A stretch of 13,650 nucleotides of DNA from Desulfobacteraceae bacterium (GTDB lineage Bacteria; Desulfobacterota; Desulfobacteria; Desulfobacterales; Desulfobacteraceae), in NCBI GenBank assembly GCA_022712835.1, contig JAFLJU010000181.1, forward strand, positions 1 through 13,650. The letters run 5' to 3'. The translations under genes and the position numbers were made by a program. The notes beneath the pieces were generated by a model, which was given only the letters and a program-made list of their open reading frames with translations, was not told the DNA's origin and did not search any database. Below are positions 1 to 7,286 of this stretch, one piece after another (positions within the stretch are counted from its first letter, which is position 1; each line of letters starts with the position of its first letter).

Positions 1-594
1 GACAACCGAACGCTTAAAAAGTTAGTGAGACCTGGCACCTTCCAGGCGCTTAAAATTTTTACCGCGGATCGAAATATTCCGGTAGAAGCCATGAACAAAT
101 TCAAACCCGGCCTGGTCCTGATCACATTGACCCAGATTGAAGTGGACCGGATGGGGGTGGGTGGAACAGGAGTGGACGAATTCTTTTTTTCCCGGGCGGT
201 TACGGACGGCAAACCAAGGCTACACCTTGAAGCTCTTGAAGAACAGGTCGCGATCTTTGAAAACCTGGGCGTCGGAAATGAAGACAAATTGATCGCTTAT
301 ATTATTGAGGACTTGAAACGCCTGCCCGACTTACTTCCGGTCATTAAAACGGCTTGGAGAACAGGAGATACACCCGGCCTTGACAGGGCGATACTTGGGC
401 CGCTAAAAAAATATTTCCCCGGGCTTTACCAAACCCTGTTTGCCGCGAGAAACCAGAAGTGGATGATCCAATTAAAAAGGCTGGCAAAAACGCCCGGGGT
501 TGAGTTTGTGTTGGTGGGCGCCGGACATCTGGCAGGAGACCAGGGATTATTATCACAGCTTAGGCTCCAGGGGTTTATCATTACAAATCAATAG
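1..594 (+). CDS. TraB/GumN family protein, 3' part (5' end outside window)
   Basis: The reading frame is open from base 1 to a TAG at 592-594, giving 197 residues. Family members are usually about 280-330 aa, so roughly the N-terminal third is missing. A GTG at position 25 is an internal valine rather than a convincing start: it has no Shine-Dalgarno and the homologous sequence continues upstream of it. The visible part matches the TraB/GumN fold, with a central helical segment and a C-terminal block VLVGAGHLAGDQGLL (about residues 169-183 of the visible protein). This corresponds to the family's conserved VGAGHL...G...LL motif, which carries a glycine- and histidine-bearing signature. These proteins are distantly related to Tiki-type metalloproteases, and some are annotated as involved in polysaccharide synthesis or pheromone shutdown. 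The biochemical role of most bacterial members is unknown, and I would not assign one here. The N-terminal signal peptide or lipobox usual in the family would lie outside the window. Confidence 0.8.
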   Translation, partial: DNRTLKKLVRPGTFQALKIFTADRNIPVEAMNKFKPGLVLITLTQIEVDRMGVGGTGVDEFFFSRAVTDGKPRLHLEALEEQVAIFENLGVGNEDKLIAYIIEDLKRLPDLLPVIKTAWRTGDTPGLDRAILGPLKKYFPGLYQTLFAARNQKWMIQLKRLAKTPGVEFVLVGAGHLAGDQGLLSQLRLQGFIITNQ

Positions 595-630
595 GTTCCT
601 AGGGTAGCATTTTGGGTGATGGACGAAGCC

Positions 631-674
631 TTGACATAAATTAAACTTGTAAATTATCTGAAATACTGTATAAA
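631..674 (+). promoter_or_regulatory. candidate sigma70 promoter(s) for ychF
   Basis: Two overlapping candidates lie in the gap after the TraB/GumN gene. The better one pairs TTGTAA (647-652) with TATAAA (669-674) at a 16-bp spacing. A perfect -35 box TTGACA (631-636) also stands upstream, but its best -10 (TATCTG at 655-660, 18-bp spacing) matches only three positions. Either would start transcription about 25-40 nt before the hairpin at 704-724. Assigned by eye from consensus matches. Confidence 0.4.
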
Positions 675-703
675 GCCGTTTCTTGTATTTTTTTAAATAT
701 TGA

Positions 704-735
704 CCTGGCAGATGGAATGCCGGGTTTTGTCTTTT
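704..735 (+). terminator. terminator-like hairpin just before the ychF ribosome binding site
   Basis: CCTGGCA (704-710) pairs with TGCCGGG (718-724): seven pairs including one G-U wobble, with a 7-nt loop. A T-rich run TTTTGTCTTTT (725-735) follows directly. It has the form of a modest intrinsic terminator. It may end transcription from the TraB/GumN gene. Because it sits downstream of the candidate ychF promoter, it could instead attenuate ychF. The T-run abuts the ychF Shine-Dalgarno. Confidence 0.45.
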
Positions 736-745
736 AGGAAAGGGG
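736..745 (+). promoter_or_regulatory. ribosome binding site of ychF (decides the start)
   Basis: AGGAAAGGGG lies 8 nt upstream of the ATG at 754. The frame is open upstream to a TTG at 700, but that start has no ribosome binding site and lies before the terminator-like hairpin. The ATG at 754 also matches where YchF proteins begin. Confidence 0.75.
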
Positions 746-753
746 TTTGTATT

Positions 754-1863
754 ATGCAGTTAAATTGTGGCATCGTGGGACTTCCCAACGTGGGGAAATC
801 AACCATATTTTCGGCACTAACCTCGGCTCCGGCAGAAGCCGCAAATTATCCCTTCTGCACCATTGAGCCCAATGTGGGCATTGTCCATGTGCCGGATAAA
901 CGGCTTGCACAAATCACCCAGTATATTGTTCCCCAAAAAATCATCCCCGCCATTGTTGAGTTTGTGGATATTGCAGGTCTTGTCAAAGGGGCCTCCAAAG
1001 GAGAGGGACTTGGGAATAAATTTCTGGGCCACATCCGGCAGGTGGGTGCCATTGTCCATGTGGTCCGGTGTTTCGAAGATGATGATGTGGTTCATGTGGA
1101 AGGCCGGGTGGACCCGGAAAGCGATATTGAAACCATCCGTATTGAACTTGCCTTTGCCGATCTTGAGACCGTTCAGAAACGCCAGGACAGCCTGGTGAGA
1201 CTCAAAAAATCCGCGGACAAGAAGATTTCAGGAATGGCAAAAGCCGCAGAGCCTGTCCTTGACCTGTTGAAGGAAGCCCTGGAAGAGGGGATACCCGCTC
1301 GCCTGGTAGATTTAGATGAGCGGCAACAAGAGATGATTGCCGATCTTCACCTGATTACCATGAAAAAACAACTCTACTGCTGCAATGTGGGGGATGACGA
1401 GCTGGAAGCGGACAACGACCATGTAAAAAAAGTTCGGGCATTTGCTGAAAAAGACGGCTCCGGGGTGGTGGTGATTTCGGGCAAGCTGGAATCGGAAATC
1501 AGCGATCTGGACTCTGCAGAAGAAAAGGCAGAGTTTCTGGAAGCTGCTGGCCTGGAAGAGTCCGGCCTGGACAAGCTGATTCGCGAAGGATACGACATGC
1601 TGGGATTGAACACCTATTTCACAGCAGGAGAAAAAGAGGTCCGGGCCTGGACCTTTCCCAATGGCGCCAGGGCCCCCCAGGCGGCAGGTATTATTCATAC
1701 GGATTTCGAACATGGGTTCATCCGGGCTGAAACCTACCATTGCACCGATCTGTTTGAGTACAAAACCGAACAAAAACTCAAGGAAAACGGCAAAATGAGG
1801 GTGGAAGGCAAAGAATATGTTGTGGCTGACGGAGATGTGCTTCACTTCAGATTCAACGTATAA
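754..1863 (+). CDS. ychF: Redox-regulated P-loop ATPase/GTPase YchF (OLA1 family)
   Basis: A 369-aa protein, close to the family's usual 363-370. It begins [10 protein letters not shown], as YchF proteins do. The P-loop GLPNVGKST is at residues 9-17, the switch II motif DIAG at 72-75, and a long helical (coiled-coil) insertion spans about 130-205. The G4 base-recognition element, NVNE in E. coli, reads NVGD at 211-214, a mild change at the last position. A C-terminal TGS domain covers about 284-367 ([33 protein letters not shown]). YchF is a universally conserved cytosolic protein of the Obg superfamily that hydrolyses ATP rather than GTP. It binds ribosomes and has been linked to translation and to the oxidative stress response. 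No pth gene, a frequent neighbour elsewhere, is visible here. The gene appears monocistronic and converges on pepP. Confidence 0.97.
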   Translation: MQLNCGIVGLPNVGKSTIFSALTSAPAEAANYPFCTIEPNVGIVHVPDKRLAQITQYIVPQKIIPAIVEFVDIAGLVKGASKGEGLGNKFLGHIRQVGAIVHVVRCFEDDDVVHVEGRVDPESDIETIRIELAFADLETVQKRQDSLVRLKKSADKKISGMAKAAEPVLDLLKEALEEGIPARLVDLDERQQEMIADLHLITMKKQLYCCNVGDDELEADNDHVKKVRAFAEKDGSGVVVISGKLESEISDLDSAEEKAEFLEAAGLEESGLDKLIREGYDMLGLNTYFTAGEKEVRAWTFPNGARAPQAAGIIHTDFEHGFIRAETYHCTDLFEYKTEQKLKENGKMRVEGKEYVVADGDVLHFRFNV

Positions 1864-1908
1864 TTCAACACATGGCCCTGGTCAGAAAGCCTAGGGCCAT
1901 GTGTTGAA
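1864..1908. repeat. perfect 16-bp inverted repeat between convergent genes
   Basis: TTCAACACATGGCCCT (1864-1879) is perfectly complementary to 1893-1908, with a 13-nt loop. It begins at the base after the ychF stop codon and ends 12 bp before the pepP stop. It could fold in transcripts of either strand and probably serves as a shared 3' hairpin (terminator or mRNA stabiliser). Neither strand has a T-tract after the stem, so it is not a classical intrinsic terminator. Confidence 0.7.
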
Positions 1909-1920
1909 CGTATAAAAGCC

Positions 1921-3699
1921 CTAAATTGGAACGGTTTTCTTTTTAAGCCATGCCGCAACCCCCGGGTCCAAACCGGGGCTTAAGGAGCCATAGACATCTT
2001 GATGATAGGCGTTCAGATAGGTTTTTTCCTCACCGGTTAGCAATTTACTGTCCACCAGGGAAGTTTCAAAATGGCACAGGGTCATGTTCTCAAACTTCAT
2101 GAACTGACCAAACTCGGTCTTCTGGGCTTCAACCACTAAAATCATGTTTTCAAGGCGGATACCGTAGTGGCCTTCCCGGTAGAGCCCTGGTTCATTGGTC
2201 AAAAGCATCCCCTCTTTCAATTCCACATCAACAGGATGGGGGCTTATTCTTGCCGGTCCTTCGTGAACCCCTAGGAAAAATCCCACGCCGTGACCGGTTC
2301 CATGTCCGAAAGTCATCCCCTCCTTCCAGAGAAATTGACGGGCCAGGGTGTCGATTTGGAATCCTTTGGTTCCCTTGGGAAACAGGGCGGTGGCCACACA
2401 GATATGCCCCTTGAGCACCAGGGTATAATCCCTGATTTCCTGGTTTGTGGGAACCCCCAGATTGAGGGTCCGGGTAATGTCCGTGGTGCCGGTGAGATAA
2501 TTGCCCCCGGAGTCGGTGAGAAACATCCCCTCTTTTTTAAGCACCCGGTCGCTTTGGGAAGATGCCTTGTAATGGCACATGGCAGAATGGTCCTGGTAAG
2601 CCATGATTGGATCAAAACTGTTGTCCATGAAATCTGGTTGTGATTGCCTGAATTCAAACAAGGTGTCGGCCACACTCATTTCAGAAATCGGGCTGTCATC
2701 GGTTCTGCTTTCAATCCAATATAAGAAATTGACCATGGCAATCCCGTCCTTGATGGCCGTTTGACGTATATGATTGGTTTCAATCTCATTTTTAACGGCT
2801 TTGAGTTGTGTGGCGGGGTTCACCCCTTCAATAATTTTGGCCCCAGGGTCCAGGGCCTGGTATAGGGAATACCCCACGACATCGGGGTCCAGAAGAATTT
2901 GGGTCTTTTCCCCCAGGCAGCCCAGGGTCTCTTTCACACGGGTATAGTCAAGCTGTTCAATCTGGTCTTGTTCAAGCTGGGACGATAGATCTGGATCCAC
3001 CTTAGAAGGATTGATAAACAGAATCGCCCGGTCAAGGGTGATCAGGGCAAAGGCCAGATTCACCGGTGTGTTGTGGACATCCTCTCCCCTTAAATTAAAG
3101 GTCCAGGCAATGTCGTCCAGGGTGGTCAGCAAATGAGTAGTGGCACCGATCTTGTCCATGGACTTTCGGATACGCCCCAGTTTTTCAATCCGACTCCTGC
3201 CGGCATAGGTGTCCGGCAAGGCCCAGGCCCTGGATGCCGGCATGGGGGGGCGATCTGTCCAGCTGTCTGAAATAAGATCAACATCCGGTGCAAGGGTCAT
3301 CCCTTTTTGCATGAACACCTGACTGTATTTTTTAACATGGGTGACCGAGACCACATTCCCATCCAGGGCGATCACATCCCCGGGCAAAAGGGTTTGGGAT
3401 AGCCACTCCTCAAAATCCGGCACATCCGATTCCCCCTGTTTGAACAGCTCAAAGGCCGAGTCTTTAATCTGGGAGGCGGCCTGGATCCAATATCGAAAGT
3501 CGGTCCAGAGAATGGCTGTTGTCATTGTGACCACCGCCGTACCGGCAGAGCCGGTAAACCCTGTGAGCCATTGCCTTGCCTGCCAAAAATCCGCCATATA
3601 TTCACTCTGGTGGGGATCCCCGCTGGGAATCACAAGGGCGGCAATATTCTGGTCTGCCATTTTTTTTCTTAACGAAATTAGTTTTTCATGGGGTTCCAA
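1921..3699 (-). CDS. pepP: Xaa-Pro aminopeptidase (aminopeptidase P, peptidase M24B)
   Basis: A 592-aa protein of the long, three-domain aminopeptidase P type (as in human XPNPEP1), rather than the roughly 440-aa E. coli PepP. Two creatinase-like N-terminal domains span about 8-145 and 165-310. The pita-bread M24 metallopeptidase domain spans about 315-535, and a C-terminal extension covers about 540-592. All expected dinuclear-metal ligands are present: D396, D407 (TTDITR), H470 (GHGTGHGVG), E503 (NEPG) and E517 (RLEN). The catalytic histidines H376 (CHY) and H479 (VHEGP) are also there. It removes the N-terminal residue from peptides with proline in second position, and the absence of a signal peptide places it in the cytosol. 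The start is TTG at 3697-3699, with AAAGGA 8 nt upstream (plus-strand 3708-3713). It is divergent from the TetR gene. A weak promoter candidate (-35 at 3748-3753, -10 at 3725-3730) lies in the shared gap. Confidence 0.95.
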   Translation of the reverse strand: MEPHEKLISLRKKMADQNIAALVIPSGDPHQSEYMADFWQARQWLTGFTGSAGTAVVTMTTAILWTDFRYWIQAASQIKDSAFELFKQGESDVPDFEEWLSQTLLPGDVIALDGNVVSVTHVKKYSQVFMQKGMTLAPDVDLISDSWTDRPPMPASRAWALPDTYAGRSRIEKLGRIRKSMDKIGATTHLLTTLDDIAWTFNLRGEDVHNTPVNLAFALITLDRAILFINPSKVDPDLSSQLEQDQIEQLDYTRVKETLGCLGEKTQILLDPDVVGYSLYQALDPGAKIIEGVNPATQLKAVKNEIETNHIRQTAIKDGIAMVNFLYWIESRTDDSPISEMSVADTLFEFRQSQPDFMDNSFDPIMAYQDHSAMCHYKASSQSDRVLKKEGMFLTDSGGNYLTGTTDITRTLNLGVPTNQEIRDYTLVLKGHICVATALFPKGTKGFQIDTLARQFLWKEGMTFGHGTGHGVGFFLGVHEGPARISPHPVDVELKEGMLLTNEPGLYREGHYGIRLENMILVVEAQKTEFGQFMKFENMTLCHFETSLVDSKLLTGEEKTYLNAYHQDVYGSLSPGLDPGVAAWLKKKTVPI

Positions 3700-3787
3700 A
3701 TGTCTTATCCTTTAATGCTATATTTGTATAATTTTGTCACCAATAAAAAACAATACTATGTTCAAAAAAGATACTCAATATTTTTCC

Positions 3788-3816
3788 TTGATCCCGGAAC
3801 CATGTCATGGTAAAAA
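3788..3816 (+). promoter_or_regulatory. promoter of the tetR-tnaA unit
   Basis: The -35 box TTGATC (3788-3793) and the -10 box TAAAAA (3811-3816) are separated by 17 bp. A TG at 3808-3809 gives an extended -10. Transcription would begin near 3823, inside the palindrome at 3817-3832 and downstream of an alternative ATG at 3807. This supports translation from the ATG at 3855. Confidence 0.5.
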
Positions 3817-3832
3817 CATACCATATGGTATG
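3817..3832. promoter_or_regulatory. 16-bp palindromic operator, probable TetR-family binding site
   Basis: CATACCATATGGTATG is a perfect 16-bp palindrome. It extends to 3813-3836 with a single mismatched pair (A3816/G3833). It lies directly after the -10 box, over the expected transcription start. Size, symmetry and position fit the operator of an autorepressing TetR-family protein. Binding by the adjacent regulator is inferred from position. Confidence 0.7.
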
Positions 3833-3854
3833 GTTTGCAATCAACAGGAGCACC

Positions 3855-4418
3855 ATGAAAAAAATCACAAAAAAAACAGATAAGGCCACCTGGTTTAACC
3901 AAGGATTTAAAATCCTTAGAGCCAGAGGTGCTGGCGGATTGACCATTGAAAATCTGACCCGTAGCCTGAAAAAGACAAAGGGATCTTTTTACCATCATTT
4001 TAAAAACAGAGAAGATTATTCCAGACAACTTCTGGAACAATGGGAAAAAAGCCAGGCCATTGAAATCATCCGGTACAGCGAACAGGAAAAAACCCCCGAG
4101 GCCATCAACGAAACCCTTATGAGCTTGTCTGAAAAATCCATGGACCCCAAAGCAGAAGTAGCCATAAGGGCCTGGGCCCTGCGGGACCCCCTTGCCCGGC
4201 AATTCCAGGAGCGCATTGACACCCGGCGGGTGGATTTTTTAAGAAGCCTGTTTTCCCTGATGACCCCGGACAAAGACAAAGTGGAACTCTTTTCCATGAT
4301 TCGGTATTGCTTTTATATCGGCAGCCACCAGATCATCCCGGCCATGGACGAAAACAGTTATAAGCAACACCTCACGGCATTAATGGAAATGTTCAAAAAC
4401 ATGATTAACCCCCAATAA
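3855..4418 (+). CDS. TetR/AcrR family transcriptional regulator
   Basis: A 187-aa protein with a typical TetR N-terminus. A helix-turn-helix spans about residues 28-52 (GLTIENLTRSLKKTKGSFYHHF, containing the signature GSFYHHFKNRED at 43-54). The C-terminal ligand/dimerisation domain is all-helical and has no specific match I can name. The start at 3855 is preferred because AGGAG (3846-3850) precedes it and because the frame's earlier ATG at 3807 lies inside the promoter. The spacing of 4 nt is slightly short. The gene ends 29 bp before tnaA and has no terminator of its own, so the two should be co-transcribed from the promoter at 3788-3816. The palindrome on that promoter implies autorepression, and therefore control of tnaA as well. 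The ligand is unknown; tryptophan, indole or a related aromatic compound is a reasonable guess from context only. Confidence 0.92.
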   Translation: MKKITKKTDKATWFNQGFKILRARGAGGLTIENLTRSLKKTKGSFYHHFKNREDYSRQLLEQWEKSQAIEIIRYSEQEKTPEAINETLMSLSEKSMDPKAEVAIRAWALRDPLARQFQERIDTRRVDFLRSLFSLMTPDKDKVELFSMIRYCFYIGSHQIIPAMDENSYKQHLTALMEMFKNMINPQ

Positions 4419-4447
4419 GACAACCCTACTATTAAAAGGAAACGACC

Positions 4448-5824
4448 ATGAAAACCATTATCGAACCCTTTAGAATCAAAACCACCGAACCCATAAAAAT
4501 TATTTCCCAGGAAGAACGGGTCAAAGCCCTTGAAATTGCCCATGGAAATGTTTTTTTGCTGGATGCCGAAGACTGCTGCATCGATCTTTTAACCGATTCC
4601 GGCACCGGTGCCATGTCCACCCGGCAATGGGCCGCCATGATGTTGGGAGACGAATCCTATGCCGGGTCCCGGTCCTGGAAACATTTTGAAAAAACCGTCA
4701 AAAGCATTACTGGCATCAAGCATATTCTGCCCACCCACCAGGGGCGAGCTGCCGAAGGAATCCTTGCCCAGACCCTGATAAAAAAAGGACAGGTAATTCC
4801 CAATAATTCCCATTTTGATACCACAAGAGCCAATATCGAATTTGTGGGGGGAGTTGCCGCCAACCTTCTGTGCGCAGAGGGAATGGACACAGGCGACGAA
4901 TCCCCCTTCAAGGGCAACATGGACATTGAGAAATTGGAACAATGTATAAAAGAACACGGCCGGGAGCAAATCCCCTTTGCCATGATCACCGTCACCAATA
5001 ACACCGGTGGGGGGCAACCGGTTTCCATGGCAAATATCCGGGCCGTCAAAAAGGTACTCAAAAAACACGATATCCCTTTGGTCATGGATGCCTGCAGGTT
5101 TGCCGAAAATTCATTTTTCATCCATGAAAGGGAAGAAGGCTACCGTGGCACCTCTTTGCTGGAAATTGCCAGGGAAATGTTTTCCTATGCCGATGCAGCC
5201 ACCATGAGCTGCAAAAAAGACGGACTAGCCAATATCGGCGGGTTCCTCATCTGTAACGATGATACCTGGGCGGAAAACTTTACCAACCTTTTAATCATGC
5301 GGGAGGGATTCCCCACCTATGGGGGGTTAGCGGGCCGGGACCTTGAAGCCATTGCGGTTGGGTTGATGGAAGCCCTGGAGTATGATTACCAGGTTTACCG
5401 CCAGGCAACCGTGCAGTATTTGAGCAAAAGCCTCCTGGACATCGGTGTTCCCATTGTCCGGCCAGCCGGGGGACATGCGGTCTTCCTGGATGCCAGGAAA
5501 ATGCTCCCGGATATGCCAGCGCTGCAGTATCCGGGCATTGGCGTCATAAATGCCCTTTACATCGAAGGAGGCGTGAGGGGAGTGGAGCTGGGAAGTGTCA
5601 TGTTCGGCAGTTTTGATGAAAACGGAACAGAACTGCCCTCCCCTCTGGAACTGGTCCGGCTTGCCTTTCCCCGGCGGGTATATACCCAGAGCCACTTTGA
5701 TTACCTCATAGAGGTGATCCGGGAGGTCTGGGCAAAAAAAGCCGAAATCCCAGGCCACAGGATTACCTATCAGAATAAATTTTTACGGCATTTCACCTGC
5801 CATTTTGAAAAAATTGTCCCCTAA
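4448..5824 (+). CDS. tnaA: Tryptophanase (tryptophan indole-lyase), PLP-dependent
   Basis: A 458-aa member of the beta-eliminating lyase family (tryptophanase / tyrosine phenol-lyase). It aligns along its whole length with tyrosine phenol-lyase numbering. PLP-site residues are present: Y71, Q98-G-R100, N185, D214, R217, the Schiff-base lysine K257 (SCKKDG) and the substrate-carboxylate arginine R404. Three positions separate the two enzymes. T124, R381 and F448 of tyrosine phenol-lyase are here D124 (HFDTT), L381 (GVELG) and H448 (LRHFT), matching D137, I396 and H463 of E. coli TnaA. The predicted reaction is therefore L-tryptophan to indole, pyruvate and ammonia. The protein is cytosolic and normally a K+-dependent tetramer. 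AAAAGGA (4434-4440) lies 7 nt before the ATG. It is the second gene of the TetR unit, and there is no room for a tnaC-type leader peptide in the 29-bp gap. Confidence 0.92.
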   Translation: MKTIIEPFRIKTTEPIKIISQEERVKALEIAHGNVFLLDAEDCCIDLLTDSGTGAMSTRQWAAMMLGDESYAGSRSWKHFEKTVKSITGIKHILPTHQGRAAEGILAQTLIKKGQVIPNNSHFDTTRANIEFVGGVAANLLCAEGMDTGDESPFKGNMDIEKLEQCIKEHGREQIPFAMITVTNNTGGGQPVSMANIRAVKKVLKKHDIPLVMDACRFAENSFFIHEREEGYRGTSLLEIAREMFSYADAATMSCKKDGLANIGGFLICNDDTWAENFTNLLIMREGFPTYGGLAGRDLEAIAVGLMEALEYDYQVYRQATVQYLSKSLLDIGVPIVRPAGGHAVFLDARKMLPDMPALQYPGIGVINALYIEGGVRGVELGSVMFGSFDENGTELPSPLELVRLAFPRRVYTQSHFDYLIEVIREVWAKKAEIPGHRITYQNKFLRHFTCHFEKIVP

Positions 5825-5852
5825 AAGATTCAAGAAACACAGGTTGCTCGAT

Positions 5853-5887
5853 TAGGCTTGTCTATACAAGACAAGCCTACCATTTTC
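5853..5887 (+). terminator. hairpin ending the tetR-tnaA unit
   Basis: TAGGCTTGTCT (5853-5863) pairs perfectly with AGACAAGCCTA (5869-5879) around a 5-nt loop. It lies 28 bp after the tnaA stop and is followed by a short T-run (TTTT within 5880-5887). The stem is strong but the T-tract is weak. Confidence 0.6.
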
Positions 5888-5939
5888 AGGGGTTTTCGCG
5901 CTGCTATCGGTTTTTTTTATGTCCAATCGCCTTTTTTAC

Positions 5940-5969
5940 TTGACTATAACCACCCTTCTTTTCTATATT
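5940..5969 (+). promoter_or_regulatory. sigma70-type promoter of the liv operon
   Basis: The -35 box TTGACT (5940-5945, five of six) and the -10 box TATATT (5964-5969, five of six) are 18 bp apart. The predicted start is near 5976. This leaves a leader of about 80 nt that contains the small inverted repeat ACAAT-AAAA-ATTGT (5980-5993) and the tandem repeat at 6001-6031. Confidence 0.6.
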
Positions 5970-6000
5970 TGCAAAACTCACAATAAAAATTGTAACTATG

Positions 6001-6031
6001 CTGTACTAAAATTTTGGCTGTACTAAAATTT
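6001..6031 (+). repeat. two-copy direct repeat, 17-nt period, in the livJ leader
   Basis: CTGTACTAAAATTT occurs at 6001-6014 and again at 6018-6031, identical over 14 nt and separated by three bases. It ends 12 bp before the ribosome binding site of livJ. It could be a pair of regulator sites or a recent local duplication. Confidence 0.75.
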
Positions 6032-6056
6032 AATTTTAACAAAGGGGAGTATGAAG

Positions 6057-7175
6057 ATGAAATCTTTTTTCAAGGCATTGGCAATAGCTGTTGTATCCGT
6101 GGCAGTCTTTGCTGCACCCGGTTTTACCAGTGATACAATCAAAATAGGGGTTGGCGGGGTTATCTCAGGAGATCTTGCCCCCTATGGAATTTCTTCTGTT
6201 CGTGGTGTTGAGATGGCAACGGAAGCCATCAATGCCAAGGGCGGTATCCTAGGTCAACAGATTGAATTGCTGATCGGTGATGATGTGTGTAAACCAGAAG
6301 TTTCTGTGAACATGGCAACAAAACTGGTTTCCGACGGCGCCCAGATGATTGTAGGCCATGTTTGCTCGGGTGCCACCATTGCAGCCAACAAAATTTACAA
6401 AGATGCAAATCTTCTGGTTGTCTCCCCGGCCTCCACCAGTGATGCCCTGACCCTTAAAGGCGAACATCCCAACTTTTTCAGAACCATTGCCTATGACGGT
6501 GCCCAGGCAACCCTCATGACCAACTTTGCTAAAAACGAACTAAAAGTAAAAAAAGTGGCCCTGATCCATGACAAAGGCGATTATGGGAAAGGTCAGATGG
6601 ACCTTGCACGATCAAGATTTGAGGCACTGGGCGGTGTTGAAATTGTATTGTTCGAAGGGGTTACCACAGGCGCTGTTGATTTTTCAGCCATTGTTCAGAA
6701 AATCAAACGATCAAAAGCGGACCTCACCATGTGGGGCGGATATCACTCAGATGCTTCCAAAATTGTTCAACTGCTGAAAAAGAAACGGGTCAAGACCACT
6801 TTCTTTGGCGGTGACGGCATCATCGGTGACAACTTCACCAACCTGGCTGGCAAATATTCCGACGGCGTCTATGCAACTGGCCCCAATGATACCTCCTCCA
6901 ACCCCCTGTATCAGGAACTTTCTGCCAAACATCAGAAAAAATACGGTGAAGACCCCGGAACATTCTTTTACAATGGATATGCCTGCCTCCAGGCCCTTGC
7001 CATGGCAGCAGAGAAAGCTGGTTCCATCGATTATGACAAAATGCGGACCGCCATGTTTGAGATCAAAGTGGATTCTCCCCTGGGACCCATTGGATTTGAT
7101 AAAAAAGGCGACGTTGTAGGTGCTGGCTTTTCTGTCTACAAGGTTATTGATGGAAAATACAAGCAAGTTAATTAA
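6057..7175 (+). CDS. livJ: Branched-chain/hydrophobic amino acid ABC transporter, periplasmic binding protein
   Basis: A leucine-binding-protein (LivJ/BraC, type I periplasmic fold) homologue of 372 aa from this start. A Sec signal peptide covers roughly the first 25 residues (KSFFKALAIAVVSVAVFAA), with cleavage probably near the PGFTS region. Family landmarks in numbering from the earlier ATG at 6051 are: Y45 in the ligand loop (APYG); a disulfide pair C80/C105 (DDVC and GHVC), equivalent to LivJ C53/C78; ASTSD after VVSP; IHDKGDYGKG near 171-181; and FEGVTTGAVDFSA. E. coli LivJ has a ligand-binding glutamate in PEGV, and here this is D255 (GGDGI). The ligand is probably a branched-chain or other hydrophobic amino acid; the exact specificity cannot be read from sequence. 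Two in-frame ATGs exist. GGGGAG (6044-6049) is 7 nt from 6057 but only 1 nt from 6051, so 6057 is preferred. Confidence 0.93.
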   Translation: MKSFFKALAIAVVSVAVFAAPGFTSDTIKIGVGGVISGDLAPYGISSVRGVEMATEAINAKGGILGQQIELLIGDDVCKPEVSVNMATKLVSDGAQMIVGHVCSGATIAANKIYKDANLLVVSPASTSDALTLKGEHPNFFRTIAYDGAQATLMTNFAKNELKVKKVALIHDKGDYGKGQMDLARSRFEALGGVEIVLFEGVTTGAVDFSAIVQKIKRSKADLTMWGGYHSDASKIVQLLKKKRVKTTFFGGDGIIGDNFTNLAGKYSDGVYATGPNDTSSNPLYQELSAKHQKKYGEDPGTFFYNGYACLQALAMAAEKAGSIDYDKMRTAMFEIKVDSPLGPIGFDKKGDVVGAGFSVYKVIDGKYKQVN

Positions 7176-7188
7176 TCACTGATGTTTT

Positions 7189-7232
7189 ACAAAACAGGAG
7201 CGTAATTTAAACATTACGGCTCCTGTTTTTGT
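7189..7232 (+). terminator. intrinsic terminator/attenuator between livJ and livH
   Basis: A long stem is formed by 7189-7206 (core ACAGGAGCGTAAT) and 7213-7232 (core ATTACGGCTCCTGT). It has one bulged G, a 6-nt loop and a TTTTTGT tail. It starts 13 bp after the livJ stop. Because the permease genes follow on the same strand, with no strong promoter seen in the remaining gap, it probably acts as a partial terminator that keeps binding-protein mRNA in excess over permease mRNA. Confidence 0.75.
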
Positions 7233-7286
7233 AAGTATTAGGTTTACTTTAATTTAACAAAGTTTAGGAGTTTTAAATTAATTAAC

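Noticed and set aside
700..753. An 18-codon N-terminal extension of ychF from a TTG.
   Set aside because: It has no ribosome binding site, crosses a hairpin, and YchF proteins start at the MQLNCGIVG position.
1312..1845. A 177-codon minus-strand frame inside ychF, and similar long antisense frames in pepP, tnaA and the liv genes.
   Set aside because: They are shadows of well-recognised genes, with no ribosome binding sites and no recognisable protein features.
3807..3854. A 16-codon N-terminal extension of the TetR-family regulator from the ATG at 3807.
   Set aside because: That ATG overlaps the -10 region and precedes the predicted transcription start; AGGAG precedes the ATG at 3855.
5919..6026. 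A 35-codon frame rich in Leu, Tyr and Phe upstream of livJ, which could be taken for an amino-acid leader peptide.
   Set aside because: It has no Shine-Dalgarno, and its start lies upstream of the likely liv promoter, which sits inside the frame, so it would not be transcribed as a leader.
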